Shown one piece after another: positions 23,295 through 32,268 of a stretch of DNA of 64,000 nt (position 1 is its first letter; every line of letters begins with the position of its first letter). Source of the DNA: Clostridium_AM sp900759715 (GTDB lineage Bacteria; Bacillota; Clostridia; Clostridiales; Clostridiaceae); the NCBI GenBank assembly GCA_900759715.1, contig CAAEXF010000007.1:1-64000 (forward strand), read 5' to 3'. The notes below the pieces were generated by a model. That model ran no database searches, was not told the DNA's origin, and saw nothing but the letters and a program-made list of their open reading frames with translations. Position numbers and translations under genes: made by a program.

Positions 23295-24440
23295 ATGCTT
23301 AGATTCTTAGATGCTGGCGAATCCCATGGAAAGGCATTAGTTGCAATAGTAGAAGGTATACCATCTAATTTTAATATAGATATAGATTTTATAAATAGTG
23401 AGTTGAAAAGAAGACAGAAAGGATATGGCCGTGGAGATCGGATGAAAATTGAACAAGATAGGGTTGAGCTTTGGTCCGGTGTTAGGGGAATAAAAACGAC
23501 GGGAAATCCTATTACCATGGTAATATTTAATAAGGATTATGAAAATTGGAAAAAATTAATGGGTAGAGAGCCAAAAGATGAGGAAAAGATTAAGATAGCG
23601 CGTCCAGGTCACGGGGATATGGTCGGGTTCTTTAAGTATGGTACAGGAGATATTAGAGATGTAATAGAAAGAACTTCAGCTAGAGAGACTGCCATAAGAA
23701 CCGCTGTAGGTGCTTTGTGCAGAAATATATTAAGAGAGCTAGATATAGAGATAAGAAGCAAAGTTAATAGTGTTGGTAATATTTTTGATGATACAGTAGA
23801 CCTATATGACGATAAAATATTTAAAAAAATCCAGAGTAGTTCAATAAGATGTTATAATAGTATAGTTGAAGAAGAGATAATAGAAAAAATAGATATGTGT
23901 AAAGAGCAGGGAGATACCATAGGAGGATGTATTTTTATTTCTGTAAAAGGCATGCCGATTGGTATAGGAAGCTATACTCAATGGGATAGAAAACTCGATG
24001 CAAACTTAAGTAGAGCCTTGATGTCGGTACAAGGAATAAAGGCAATTGAATTTGGCAATGGGCTTGATTTAAGTAAGCTAGGAAGCAGCTTTAACGATTC
24101 TATATATTATGTAGATGAAAAAATAATAAGAACTTCGAATAATTGTGGGGGAATAGAAGCAGGAGTCTCTAATGGAGAAAATATAGATATGAAAGTCTAT
24201 ATGAAACCTATTCCCACAGTGAAAAAGAGTTTAGATTCTATAGATTTAGTTAATAGAACAAATGTAGTAAATAGATATGAAAGATCTGATGTATGTGGAG
24301 TTATTCCAGCTTCAGTAGTATTGGAAAATGTTTGTGCCTTTGAGATATTGAAAGAGATTATGAGTAAGTTTCCCTGTGATAGCTTTCAAGAACTAAAACA
24401 ATATGTTGTAGAATACAGACGAGAAGTATATGAGAGATAA
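23295..24440 (+). CDS. aroC: Chorismate synthase
   Basis: 381 aa. Signature regions include DAGESHGKALVAIVEGIP, GRGDRM, RPGHGDMVGFFKYGTGDIRDVIERTSARETA and NNCGGIEAGVSNGE. The enzyme converts EPSP to chorismate using reduced FMN, the last common step of aromatic amino-acid synthesis. The sequence diverges from usual clostridial AroC in places (NSVGNIFDD). No other shikimate genes are adjacent; polA follows 32 nt later. Confidence 0.95.
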   Translation: MLRFLDAGESHGKALVAIVEGIPSNFNIDIDFINSELKRRQKGYGRGDRMKIEQDRVELWSGVRGIKTTGNPITMVIFNKDYENWKKLMGREPKDEEKIKIARPGHGDMVGFFKYGTGDIRDVIERTSARETAIRTAVGALCRNILRELDIEIRSKVNSVGNIFDDTVDLYDDKIFKKIQSSSIRCYNSIVEEEIIEKIDMCKEQGDTIGGCIFISVKGMPIGIGSYTQWDRKLDANLSRALMSVQGIKAIEFGNGLDLSKLGSSFNDSIYYVDEKIIRTSNNCGGIEAGVSNGENIDMKVYMKPIPTVKKSLDSIDLVNRTNVVNRYERSDVCGVIPASVVLENVCAFEILKEIMSKFPCDSFQELKQYVVEYRREVYER

Positions 24441-24472
24441 GGATATATAAACTATAATGGAGGTAATTTTAC

Positions 24473-27139
24473 ATGACAAAAGAGAGATTATTGATACTAG
24501 ATGGTAATAGTTTAATGAATAGAGCATTTTATGCACTTCCACCTTTAACAAATTTGGAAGGCTTACACACTAATGCTGTATATGGGTTTATTACTATGCT
24601 TTTAAAAATGAAGGAAGAAATAAGTCCTAATTATATTGTATCCACTTTTGATAGAAGTGCGCCTACCTTTAGACATAGTGAATACAAGGAGTATAAAGCT
24701 GGAAGAAAAAAAATGCCTGAGGAGTTAGCTGAGCAGTTTCCAGTAGTTAAGGAGTTATTAGAACTGCTTTCAATTAATATTTTTGAAATAGATGGATTCG
24801 AGGCAGACGATTTAATTGGAACACTTTCTACTTTTGCAGAGAATAAAGATATAGAAGTATACATAGTTACGGGAGATAGAGACGCGCTTCAATTAGCTTC
24901 AGATAATATTAAGGTTATAATAACTAAAAAGGGAATTACAGAAAAGGAAATTTACGATGGGAAAAGAATGATTGAAGAGTATGGTGTTACTTCAAGTCAA
25001 TTTATTGATGTAAAGGGGCTTATGGGAGATTCATCAGACAACATACCTGGAGTTCCTGGAATAGGAGAAAAAACTGCTTTTAAACTTATAAAAGAGTATG
25101 GGAGCATAGAAAATGTACTTAGCAATATAGATAATATTAGTGGCAAGAAAATAAAAGAAAATTTGCATCAGTACAGTGAGCAGGCTATATTTAGTAAAAA
25201 GTTAGCTACAATTATGAAGGATGTGCCTATTGATATAGATCTAGATTCTATAAAATCAAAGGAAAATTATAATGCTGAAGGCTTAAGAAAGTTATTTATG
25301 AGGCTTCAATTTAAAACACTAATTGATAAAATTCCAGGAATAGAAAAGGGTAGTGAAAACATAGATATAGAATCAGAGAAAAGTGATGAAGAGCAAGAAG
25401 TTATATTTGAAAGTATTGACAAAATTGATAGACTTAAAGATGTTGCAGAACAGATACTTACAGTTTGCAAGAATAAGAATGAACTTTTGTATATGACCTT
25501 TAAAATAGCAGATGCTAGTGTTTACTCTAAAAGCTATATAGAAAAAATATTTATAAATCTAAAAGAAAATAATTATGTCATAGAAATAAAACAACTTATG
25601 GAAGTTAACGAAGGGCAAGCAATAAACTTGCTTAAATCTATATTAGAAGATAAAAACATACAGAAGGTAAGTCATGATGTTAAGATACCACATACTATAT
25701 TACGTAAAATGGGCATAAGCTTTGAAGGAATAAAGTTTGATACAAAAATAGCTGCATATTTAATTGATTCTTCAAAAGGAGAATATGAACTTGAAGATAT
25801 TATAGGAAATTATTTATTAATTAGGCCTACTGGAGATGATCTTACAAAGCAAGTAAAGCATACAGCTCTTTTAAGTAAGATATTTGAGTATTTGGAAGCT
25901 AGTATAAAAGAAGCGAATATGGATGAACTCTTGTATGGAGTAGAACAGCCACTTACTGAAGTATTAGCCTATATGGAATATGAGGGATTTAAGGTAGATA
26001 CAGAAAAGTTAACAGAGCTTGGTGACAAATTCAAAGTTGAAATAAGTACTATACAAAAAGAAATATATGATCTTGCAGAAGAAGAATTTAATATAAATTC
26101 TCCTAAGCAATTAGGGAAAATATTATTTGAAAAACTTGATTTGCCGGTAATTAAGAAAACTAAAACAGGGTATTCAACTAACGCTGAAGTTTTAGATGAA
26201 CTTTCAGATAAGCATCCAGTAATAGAAAAGATAACCTACTATAGACAGCTCACAAAGCTTTATTCAACATATATTGAAGGATTAAAAGCTGTAGTAGATG
26301 AAGATGGAAAAATTCATTCAAGCTTTAATCAAACTGTTACAACCACAGGCAGGCTTTCAAGCACAGAACCTAATCTTCAAAATATACCAATCAAATATGA
26401 AATGGGAAGAGAGATAAGAAAAGTTTTTGTGCCAGAGAATGATAATTGTGTTATACTTTCAGCAGATTATTCACAGATAGAGCTTAGAGTGCTTGCACAT
26501 ATAGCTAATGATGAAAATCTAATAGATGCTTTTGTAAACCACAGTGACATTCATACTAAAACTGCATCAGAAGTATTTAGAGTGCCTATAGATGAAGTTA
26601 CCCCTCTGCAAAGAAGTAATGCTAAGGCGGTAAATTTTGGAATAGTTTATGGTATAGGAGACTTCAGTTTAGCAAAGGATCTAAAGATATCTAGAAAAGA
26701 GGCTAAAAATTACATAGATACATATTTTGAGAGATATCCAGGTGTAAAGAAATATTTAGATGATGCAATTGAGCAAGCGAAGGAAAAGCTATATGTAACT
26801 ACTGTTATGAATAGAAGAAGATTTATTCCAGAGATAAAGGCATCAAATAAGATGGTAAGATCTTTTGGAGAGAGACTTGCTATGAATACTCCTATTCAAG
26901 GAAGTGCTGCAGATATTATAAAATTGGCTATGGTTAATGTATATGATGAATTAAGAAAAAGAAACCTTAATAGTAAATTAATACTACAAGTTCATGATGA
27001 ACTTATTTTAAATGTAGACAAAGAAGAATTAGAAGAAGTAAAAGCCATAGTAAAAAAAGAGATGGAAGAGGTTTTGGATTTAAGGGTGCCTTTAGAGGTT
27101 GATATAAATATAGGTAGAAATTGGTACGAAGCTAAATAA
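24473..27139 (+). CDS. polA: DNA polymerase I
   Basis: 888 aa. The N-terminal 5'-3' exonuclease (residues 1-290) has ILDGNSLMNRAFYA, EADDLIGTL and GLMGDSSDNIPGVPGIGEKTA. The polymerase domain has TTGRLSSTEPNLQNIP, SADYSQIELRVLAHIA, RSNAKAVNFGIVYG and LQVHDELILN. The middle 3'-5' exonuclease region lacks the expected DxE and other carboxylates, so proofreading is probably absent, as in many Firmicutes. It handles Okazaki-fragment maturation and repair. Followed by coaE. Confidence 0.97.
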   Translation: MTKERLLILDGNSLMNRAFYALPPLTNLEGLHTNAVYGFITMLLKMKEEISPNYIVSTFDRSAPTFRHSEYKEYKAGRKKMPEELAEQFPVVKELLELLSINIFEIDGFEADDLIGTLSTFAENKDIEVYIVTGDRDALQLASDNIKVIITKKGITEKEIYDGKRMIEEYGVTSSQFIDVKGLMGDSSDNIPGVPGIGEKTAFKLIKEYGSIENVLSNIDNISGKKIKENLHQYSEQAIFSKKLATIMKDVPIDIDLDSIKSKENYNAEGLRKLFMRLQFKTLIDKIPGIEKGSENIDIESEKSDEEQEVIFESIDKIDRLKDVAEQILTVCKNKNELLYMTFKIADASVYSKSYIEKIFINLKENNYVIEIKQLMEVNEGQAINLLKSILEDKNIQKVSHDVKIPHTILRKMGISFEGIKFDTKIAAYLIDSSKGEYELEDIIGNYLLIRPTGDDLTKQVKHTALLSKIFEYLEASIKEANMDELLYGVEQPLTEVLAYMEYEGFKVDTEKLTELGDKFKVEISTIQKEIYDLAEEEFNINSPKQLGKILFEKLDLPVIKKTKTGYSTNAEVLDELSDKHPVIEKITYYRQLTKLYSTYIEGLKAVVDEDGKIHSSFNQTVTTTGRLSSTEPNLQNIPIKYEMGREIRKVFVPENDNCVILSADYSQIELRVLAHIANDENLIDAFVNHSDIHTKTASEVFRVPIDEVTPLQRSNAKAVNFGIVYGIGDFSLAKDLKISRKEAKNYIDTYFERYPGVKKYLDDAIEQAKEKLYVTTVMNRRRFIPEIKASNKMVRSFGERLAMNTPIQGSAADIIKLAMVNVYDELRKRNLNSKLILQVHDELILNVDKEELEEVKAIVKKEMEEVLDLRVPLEVDINIGRNWYEAK

Positions 27140-27170
27140 TATAAAACTGTAATTAAAGAGGTGTTGCTCT

Positions 27171-27794
27171 GTGCTAAAAATAGGCATTACAGGTGGTATA
27201 GGAAGCGGGAAAAGTACTATATCTGATATGCTTAGAAAAAAAGGATTCAGTATTATAGATGCAGATATTGTTGCAAGAGAGGTATTAAGAATTTATCCTG
27301 AGATACTTCAAAAAGTAAAAGAACAGTTTGGAAAAGAGTTTTTTAATGAAAAGGGAGAGCTTAAAAGAAAAGAGTTTGGTAATTATATATTTGCTTTGGA
27401 AGAAAGAAGAAAAAAATACGAAAATATAATAATGCCATTTATAATAGAATATATATTTATCAAGCTAGATAAGCTTAAAGAAGAAGGAAAACAAGTATGT
27501 TTCGTTGATGCAGCTACGTTAATAGAAAATAATCTTCATAAGCGTATGGATGTAAATATACTTGTATGGGTTGATTCAAAAACCCAAATAGAAAGAGTAA
27601 AAAATAGAGATCATTTAACAGAGGAACAAGTAATTAATAGAATCAGTTCCCAAATGCCTTTAGAAGATAAAAAAAAGGTATGCGATTTTATAATAGATAA
27701 CTCAAAAACTTTAGAGTATACTGAAAAGGAACTATATAGAGCACTAAAAGAAATTGGCAAAAAGTATAGGGGGGTGGAGTGTCTTAAATTGTAG
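27171..27794 (+). CDS. coaE: Dephospho-CoA kinase
   Basis: 207 aa from a GTG start with GAGGTG upstream. The P-loop GITGGIGSGKSTISDML, DADIVAREVL and the lid region RVKNRDHLTEEQVINRISSQMP are CoaE signatures. It catalyses the last step of CoA synthesis. It lies 31 nt after polA and is followed closely by a lytic transglycosylase gene, a conserved clostridial order. Confidence 0.95.
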   Translation: MLKIGITGGIGSGKSTISDMLRKKGFSIIDADIVAREVLRIYPEILQKVKEQFGKEFFNEKGELKRKEFGNYIFALEERRKKYENIIMPFIIEYIFIKLDKLKEEGKQVCFVDAATLIENNLHKRMDVNILVWVDSKTQIERVKNRDHLTEEQVINRISSQMPLEDKKKVCDFIIDNSKTLEYTEKELYRALKEIGKKYRGVECLKL

Positions 27795-27816
27795 ATATTT
27801 TAAGACATAAAGTATA

Positions 27817-28425
27817 TTGAAAACTATTAAACGTGCATTATTGCTTATAGTATTTATTGTTTTTGTAATGAACATTGTAAATATAATAAAGTTGTTTTTT
27901 CCGTTAAAATATTCTAACTACATAGTTAAGTATTCTCAGACATACGCATTGGATCCTTATTTGGTTTCTGCAGTAATAAAGACAGAAAGTAATTTTAAGG
28001 AAGAAGCAAGATCACATAAGAATGCTTACGGTCTAATGCAAATAACCCCTGATACAGCAGAATGGGCTGCAGAGAAAATGAATATAAAGGATTTTAATGT
28101 TTCAATGTTAAATGATCCTGAATTGAATATAAAGATGGGATGCTGGTATTTAAATAATTTAAGAGAAGAATTTGACGGAAATATAGATGTAGCATTAGCT
28201 GCATATAATGGTGGTAGAGGAAATGTACAAAAATGGTTAAAGAGTTCAGACCATTCAGCAGATGGAAAGAATCTTCACTACATACCTTTTAAAGAGACTG
28301 ACAAGTATGTAAAAAAAGTCAAAGTGAACTATAACATCTATAAGTATTTATATGATAAAAACAAAAGTAAATCATTAAGTACAGCTATAGATATGTTCAT
28401 ACAATATGTAAGGCTTAAAAACTAG
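27817..28425 (+). CDS. Lytic transglycosylase (SLT family)
   Basis: 202 aa from a TTG start. An N-terminal membrane anchor (about residues 6-28) is followed by a soluble lytic transglycosylase domain: AVIKTESNF (catalytic Glu), AYGLMQITPDTAEWAA, NIKMGCWYLNNL and ALAAYNGGRGNVQKWL. It cleaves peptidoglycan glycan strands outside the membrane. It is co-oriented with coaE with a 22-nt gap. Confidence 0.92.
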   Translation: MKTIKRALLLIVFIVFVMNIVNIIKLFFPLKYSNYIVKYSQTYALDPYLVSAVIKTESNFKEEARSHKNAYGLMQITPDTAEWAAEKMNIKDFNVSMLNDPELNIKMGCWYLNNLREEFDGNIDVALAAYNGGRGNVQKWLKSSDHSADGKNLHYIPFKETDKYVKKVKVNYNIYKYLYDKNKSKSLSTAIDMFIQYVRLKN

Positions 28426-28441
28426 AAGATTTATTTTGCAG

Positions 28442-28469
28442 TTGACAATTAAATAAAATATACTATAAT
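28442..28469 (+). promoter_or_regulatory. Sigma-A promoter of tRNA-Leu(GAG)
   Basis: TTGACA (28442-28447) and TATAAT (28464-28469) are separated by 16 nt and lie 12 nt before the tRNA 5' end; both hexamers match consensus. Confidence 0.9.
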
Positions 28470-28481
28470 ATAGGTAGAGAC

Positions 28482-28564
28482 GCGAGAGTGGCGGAATTGG
28501 CAGACGCGCACGTTTGAGGGGCGTGTGGGAGACCGTACGGGTTCAAGTCCCGTCTTTCGCACCA
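28482..28564 (+). tRNA. tRNA-Leu (anticodon GAG), CCA encoded
   Basis: Starts GCGAGAGTGGCGGAATTGG and ends CTTTCGCACCA. Anticodon stem CACGT/GCGTG with loop TTGAGGG gives anticodon GAG. A long variable arm (TGGGAGACCGTA) and T-arm GGGTTCAAGTCCC mark class II tRNA-Leu. Confidence 0.95.
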
Positions 28565-28576
28565 TTAAAATTGTAT

Positions 28577-28770
28577 AATTTCTGGGATATTTGAGATGCT
28601 CTATATTTTGAACCTACATTACTAAAACGGGAGTTCAACATTTAGGCGTAGATATGTACTTTCTTGTGAGACCTTTTGACGGCTTTGAGGGCGATAGAAA
28701 CATCTGTGAGGACACCCACCTATCGGAGAGATAGGTGTCAAAATTAGAGCGGCGGTATTTCGGATTATAC
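28577..28770 (+). ncRNA. ssrS: 6S RNA
   Basis: The ends AATTTCTGGGATATT and GCGGCGGTATTTCGGATT match the closing stem of 6S RNA (compare the E. coli end GCGGCGGCATCTCGGAGATT). Internal arms include GAACCTACATT / GGGAGTTC, a GTGAGACCTTTTGAC segment and a GACACC..ACCTATC / GATAGGTGTC hairpin. The length of about 190 nt fits. 6S RNA mimics an open promoter and binds RNA polymerase with sigma-A. It lies 12 nt after a tRNA-Leu and ends before a terminator at 28787. Confidence 0.75.
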
Positions 28771-28786
28771 TTTTGAAAAGTAATTA

Positions 28787-28816
28787 AGAGAGGTAAATTT
28801 ACCTCTCTTTTATTTT
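28787..28816 (+). terminator. Terminator after 6S RNA
   Basis: AAGAGAGGTAAA and TTTACCTCTCTT form a near-loopless stem followed by TTATTTTA. Confidence 0.85.
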
Positions 28817-28861
28817 ATACAGATTATAGTTTATATTCTGTATAACTTATATGATCAATAA

Positions 28862-29236
28862 CTATTTTTTGCTTTGTCTTGATTGTTGATTAAGTTTCTT
28901 AGCTTCTTCTAAATCAGAAGAGCCAACTCCACTAGTCATTCCCATGTTAGTACTGCTAGTCATTGCTGAAGTGCTACCTTGTCTTGATTGCTGATTGAGC
29001 TGTACAGCCTCCTGTAAATCTGAAGCATCTGATCCACTAGTCATTCCCATACCAGTACTGCTAGTCATTGCTGAAGCACTGCCTTGTCTTGATTGCTGAT
29101 TAAGTTGCACAGCCTCTTGTAAGTCTGAACTATTTATGCTGCTAGTCATACCACCAGCCATTCCTGTATTAGGCATGCTTTGTTTAGATTGTTGGTTAAG
29201 TTGTTTTGCTTCTTCTAAAGCTTTTTTGTTATCCAT
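28862..29236 (-). CDS. Gln/Ser-rich tandem-repeat protein, gamma-type SASP-like
   Basis: 124 aa made of four repeats of a unit with core (D)LEEAxxLNQQSRQ, separated by Ser/Thr/Met/Gly linkers (for example SASAMTSSTGMGMTSG). It has few hydrophobic or aromatic residues. The repeated NQQS and Gln-rich helix resemble gamma-type SASP (SspE), a spore amino-acid store. No clear GPR cleavage site is visible. AAGGAGA lies upstream of the ATG at 29236; an in-frame extension to 29311 lacks a ribosome site. Confidence 0.6.
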   Translation of the reverse strand: MDNKKALEEAKQLNQQSKQSMPNTGMAGGMTSSINSSDLQEAVQLNQQSRQGSASAMTSSTGMGMTSGSDASDLQEAVQLNQQSRQGSTSAMTSSTNMGMTSGVGSSDLEEAKKLNQQSRQSKK

Positions 29237-30043
29237 GAGAAAATCTCCTTTCAAAATACAAGTTAATAAAATAGATTCATATGTTGTGAACCCATTAAGT
29301 AGAATTCCCATATGAGATAATAGTATTCTATTATCTTATTAACATTAATAGTGAAATTATGAAATTTGGTCTACTCATTGCTGATTGAAATATTTTACGG
29401 TAATTTTAATTTAAGAAGTACGGCTTAATGAAAACTGAATGAATTAAAATAATAAGTTATTGATAAAAAAATAACAGTAATACAATAATATACAATAGAT
29501 GATAAAAAATTTGCTGCGAATTTGTGTTTTTTTATGTGAGTTTAATGTGATTAAATGATATATCAGAAAATTAAGAATTAACTTATTTTAATGTTATTTT
29601 AAAAAAATTATAGTTATTTTTGCTTTATTAGTAGAACTTGACATGAATTTCCTAATATTTTAATATATTATTATAAGTAGAACTAATCTAATTAATCACA
29701 AATGAAATTGTAAATGAATTAAAGGTTGATCAAACATACTAATCTACCAATTATATATTCATTGAAATAGTCATACTAAGTTACTCAGTAATTATTCTTG
29801 TCGTTAATCTCCAGTATACTTTGAATAAATTCCCGATATATTTTTAAAAATAATTAATTATTTGGTAATGTAATTATAAAATTTAATTAATTTCATGTTT
29901 ATTTCTAAATCACAAGAACTGATAGGTATGCTGTCAATGACTCGTGAGAGACATTGTGGTATTCTAATATATTAAACAATGTTTATAAATAAATTTGTAT
30001 CAATGAGAAAAATTAAGAGATAGACAAAGAGGGGGGAATTACA
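29237..30043. other. Long non-coding region upstream of fdhF
   Basis: About 800 nt, strongly AT-rich with no supported ORF on either strand. It should hold the promoters of the repeat-protein gene and of fdhF. TTAAACAATGTTTATAA near 29972-29988 is an imperfect AT-rich dyad. No -24/-12 sigma-54 promoter (TGGCAC-N5-TTGC) was found by eye. Confidence 0.5.
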
Positions 30044-32194
30044 ATGGAAAATAAGGTGCTGACAGTGTGCCCTTATTGTGGTGCTGGTTGTAACCTTAAT
30101 CTAATTGTAGAGGATGATAAGATAGTTAGAGCTGAGCCGGCAAATGGTAGAACTAATGAAGGAACTTTGTGTTTGAAAGGTTATTATGGGTGGGACTTTT
30201 TAAATGATCCACAAATTTTAACTTCTAGACTTAAGAGACCAATGATTAGAAAAGATGGAGAACTTCAAGAAGTATCATGGGATGAGGCAATCAGTTTTAC
30301 TGCTTCAAAATTAAGTGAAATAAAAGAAAAGTATGGTCCTGAGTCAATTATGGGAACAGGATGTGCAAGAGGATCAGGAAATGAAGCAAATTATATAATG
30401 CAAAAATTTATCCGTGCAGTTATTGGCAGTAATAACATAGATCACTGTGCAAGAGTTTGACATGCTCCTTCAGTAGCCGGTTTGGCCTACACATTAGGAA
30501 ATGGAGCAATGTCTAATGGGATTCATGAACTAGATAATGCTGATTTAATATTTATTTTTGGTTATAATGGAGCAGACTCTCATCCTATAGTTGCTAGAAG
30601 AATAGTTAAAGCAAAAGAAAATGGAGCTAAAGTTATAGTTGTGGATCCTCGTATAACAGAATCCGCTAGAATAGCAGATTTATGGCTTCCAATAAAAAAT
30701 GGAACTAATATGGTGTTAGTTAATGCTCTAGGAAATGTATTAATAAACGAAGGCCTTTATAATAAGGAGTTTGTTGAAAAACATACAGAAGGCTTTGAAG
30801 AGTATAAGGACTTAGTTAGCAAATACACTCCTGAATATGCGAATGAAATAACAGATGTTCAGGGAGAAGATATAAGAAAAGCAATGAGAATGTATTCATC
30901 AGCTAAGAATCCTATGATATTATATGGAATGGGAGTATGTCAATTTGGACAGGCAGTTGATGTTGTTAAAGGACTAGCCTCTCTTGCTATATTAACTGGC
31001 AATTTTGGAAGGCCAAGCGTAGGTATTGGACCAGTAAGAGGTCAAAATAATGTTCAGGGAGCCTGCGATATGGGGGCTTTACCAAATGTGTATCCTGGTT
31101 ACCAAAAAGTGGATGATGATAATGTTAGAAGAAAATTTGAAGAAGCATGGGGTGTAAAGCTTTCCGATAAGATTGGATATCATTTAACTGAAGTTCCAAG
31201 GATTACATTGGAAGAAAATAAAATTAAAGCTTATTATATTATGGGAGAGGATCCTGTTCAAAGTGATCCAAATTCATCAGAGGTTAGAGAAGCATTAGAA
31301 AAAATGGAGCTTGTAATTGTACAGGACATATTTATGAACAAGACAGCATTGCATGCTGATGTAATATTACCAGCAACATCTTGGGGGGAACATGAAGGTG
31401 TTTATAGTTGTGCTGACCGTGGCTTCCAAAGGTTTAGAAAAGCAATAGAACCAAGTAGTGACGTTAAGCCAGATTGGCAAATACTTTCAGAGGTTGCCAC
31501 TGCAATGGGTTATAATATGCATTATAATAACACAAAAGAAATATGGGATGAAATGAGACATTTATGTCCAAACTTTACAGGAGCTAGCTATGAAAGATTA
31601 GAGGAACTTGGTGGCATTCAGTGGCCATGCCCTGATGAGAAACATCCAGGAACTTCATATCTGTATGAAGGAAATAAATTTTCAACTCCAAGTGGAAAAG
31701 CAAAGTTATCTGCTTCAGAATGGAGACCGCCAATGGAAACTCCAGATGAAGAATATCCTTTAGTTTTATCTACAGTTAGAGAAGTAGGTCATTATTCCGT
31801 AAGAACAATGACAGGAAACTGCCGTGCCCTTCAGCAGCTTGCTGATGAACCAGGCTACATACAAATGAATCCGAAGGATGCAGAAAAATTAAAAGTTAAC
31901 GACCAGGAGTTAGTAAGAATAAGCTCTCGAAGAGGTTCTGTAGTAGCTAGGGCGCTAGTTACAGATAGAGTTAACAGAGGGGCAGTTTACATGACATATC
32001 AATGGTGGATAGGTGCATGCAACGAATTGACTATAGATAACTTAGATCCTATATCGAAGACTCCTGAATATAAATACTGTGCTGTAAAAATTGAAACAAT
32101 AGAAGACCAAGAAAAAGCAGAGCAGTTTGTTAAGGAAGAGTACAATAGAGTAAGAAAAGCAATGAATGTTCAAACCGAAAAAGTGGAAGTATAA
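30044..32194 (+). CDS. fdhF: Selenocysteine formate dehydrogenase, catalytic subunit
   Basis: 716 aa when the in-frame TGA at 30458-30460 is read as selenocysteine (context ARV-U-HAPSVAG). The protein has an N-terminal 4Fe-4S site (CPYCGAGCNL with CLKGYYG) and the bis-MGD molybdopterin fold (GRPSVGIGPVRGQNNVQGACDMGALPN split by domains). It is short and lacks the extra N-terminal clusters of NADH-linked types, fitting the FDH that associates with Hyt-type hydrogenase in acetogens. GAGGGGGG precedes the ATG. Conceptual translation without recoding breaks it into 138- and 570-codon pieces. Confidence 0.95.
30458..30490 (+). promoter_or_regulatory. Selenocysteine UGA codon and bacterial SECIS hairpin
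   Basis: UGA is followed 12 nt later by GTAGCC-GGTTT-GGCCTAC (30473-30490): a short stem with one bulge and an apical loop beginning GG, as in E. coli fdhF where SelB binds. This supports recoding rather than a pseudogene. Confidence 0.85.
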
Positions 32195-32202
32195 AATAAT
32201 AT

Positions 32203-32236
32203 AAAGGCCTATCTTGGAAAAGATAGGTCTTTTGAG
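32203..32236 (+). terminator. Hairpin terminator between fdhF and moeA
   Basis: AAAGGCCTATCTT and AAGATAGGTCTTT form a stem (one bulge and one G-T pair) followed by TTG. It may separate fdhF from the maturation genes or only attenuate read-through. Confidence 0.75.
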
Positions 32237-32268
32237 AAACTATTTAGCTAACATAGGAGGAAATTAAA

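Noticed and set aside
28740..28770. TTAGAGCGG..CGGATT resembled the end of the mosaic repeat family
   Set aside because: The whole 28577-28770 segment fits 6S RNA ends (GCGGCGGTATTTCGGATT) and lies between a tRNA and a terminator, so the match is coincidental.
29900..30043. Sigma-54 promoter upstream of fdhF
   Set aside because: TGGTAT at 29956 is not followed by TTGC at the required spacing.
30044..30460. Truncated fdhF pseudogene ending at TGA
   Set aside because: The downstream frame continues the protein exactly and a SECIS-like hairpin follows, so the TGA is best read as selenocysteine.
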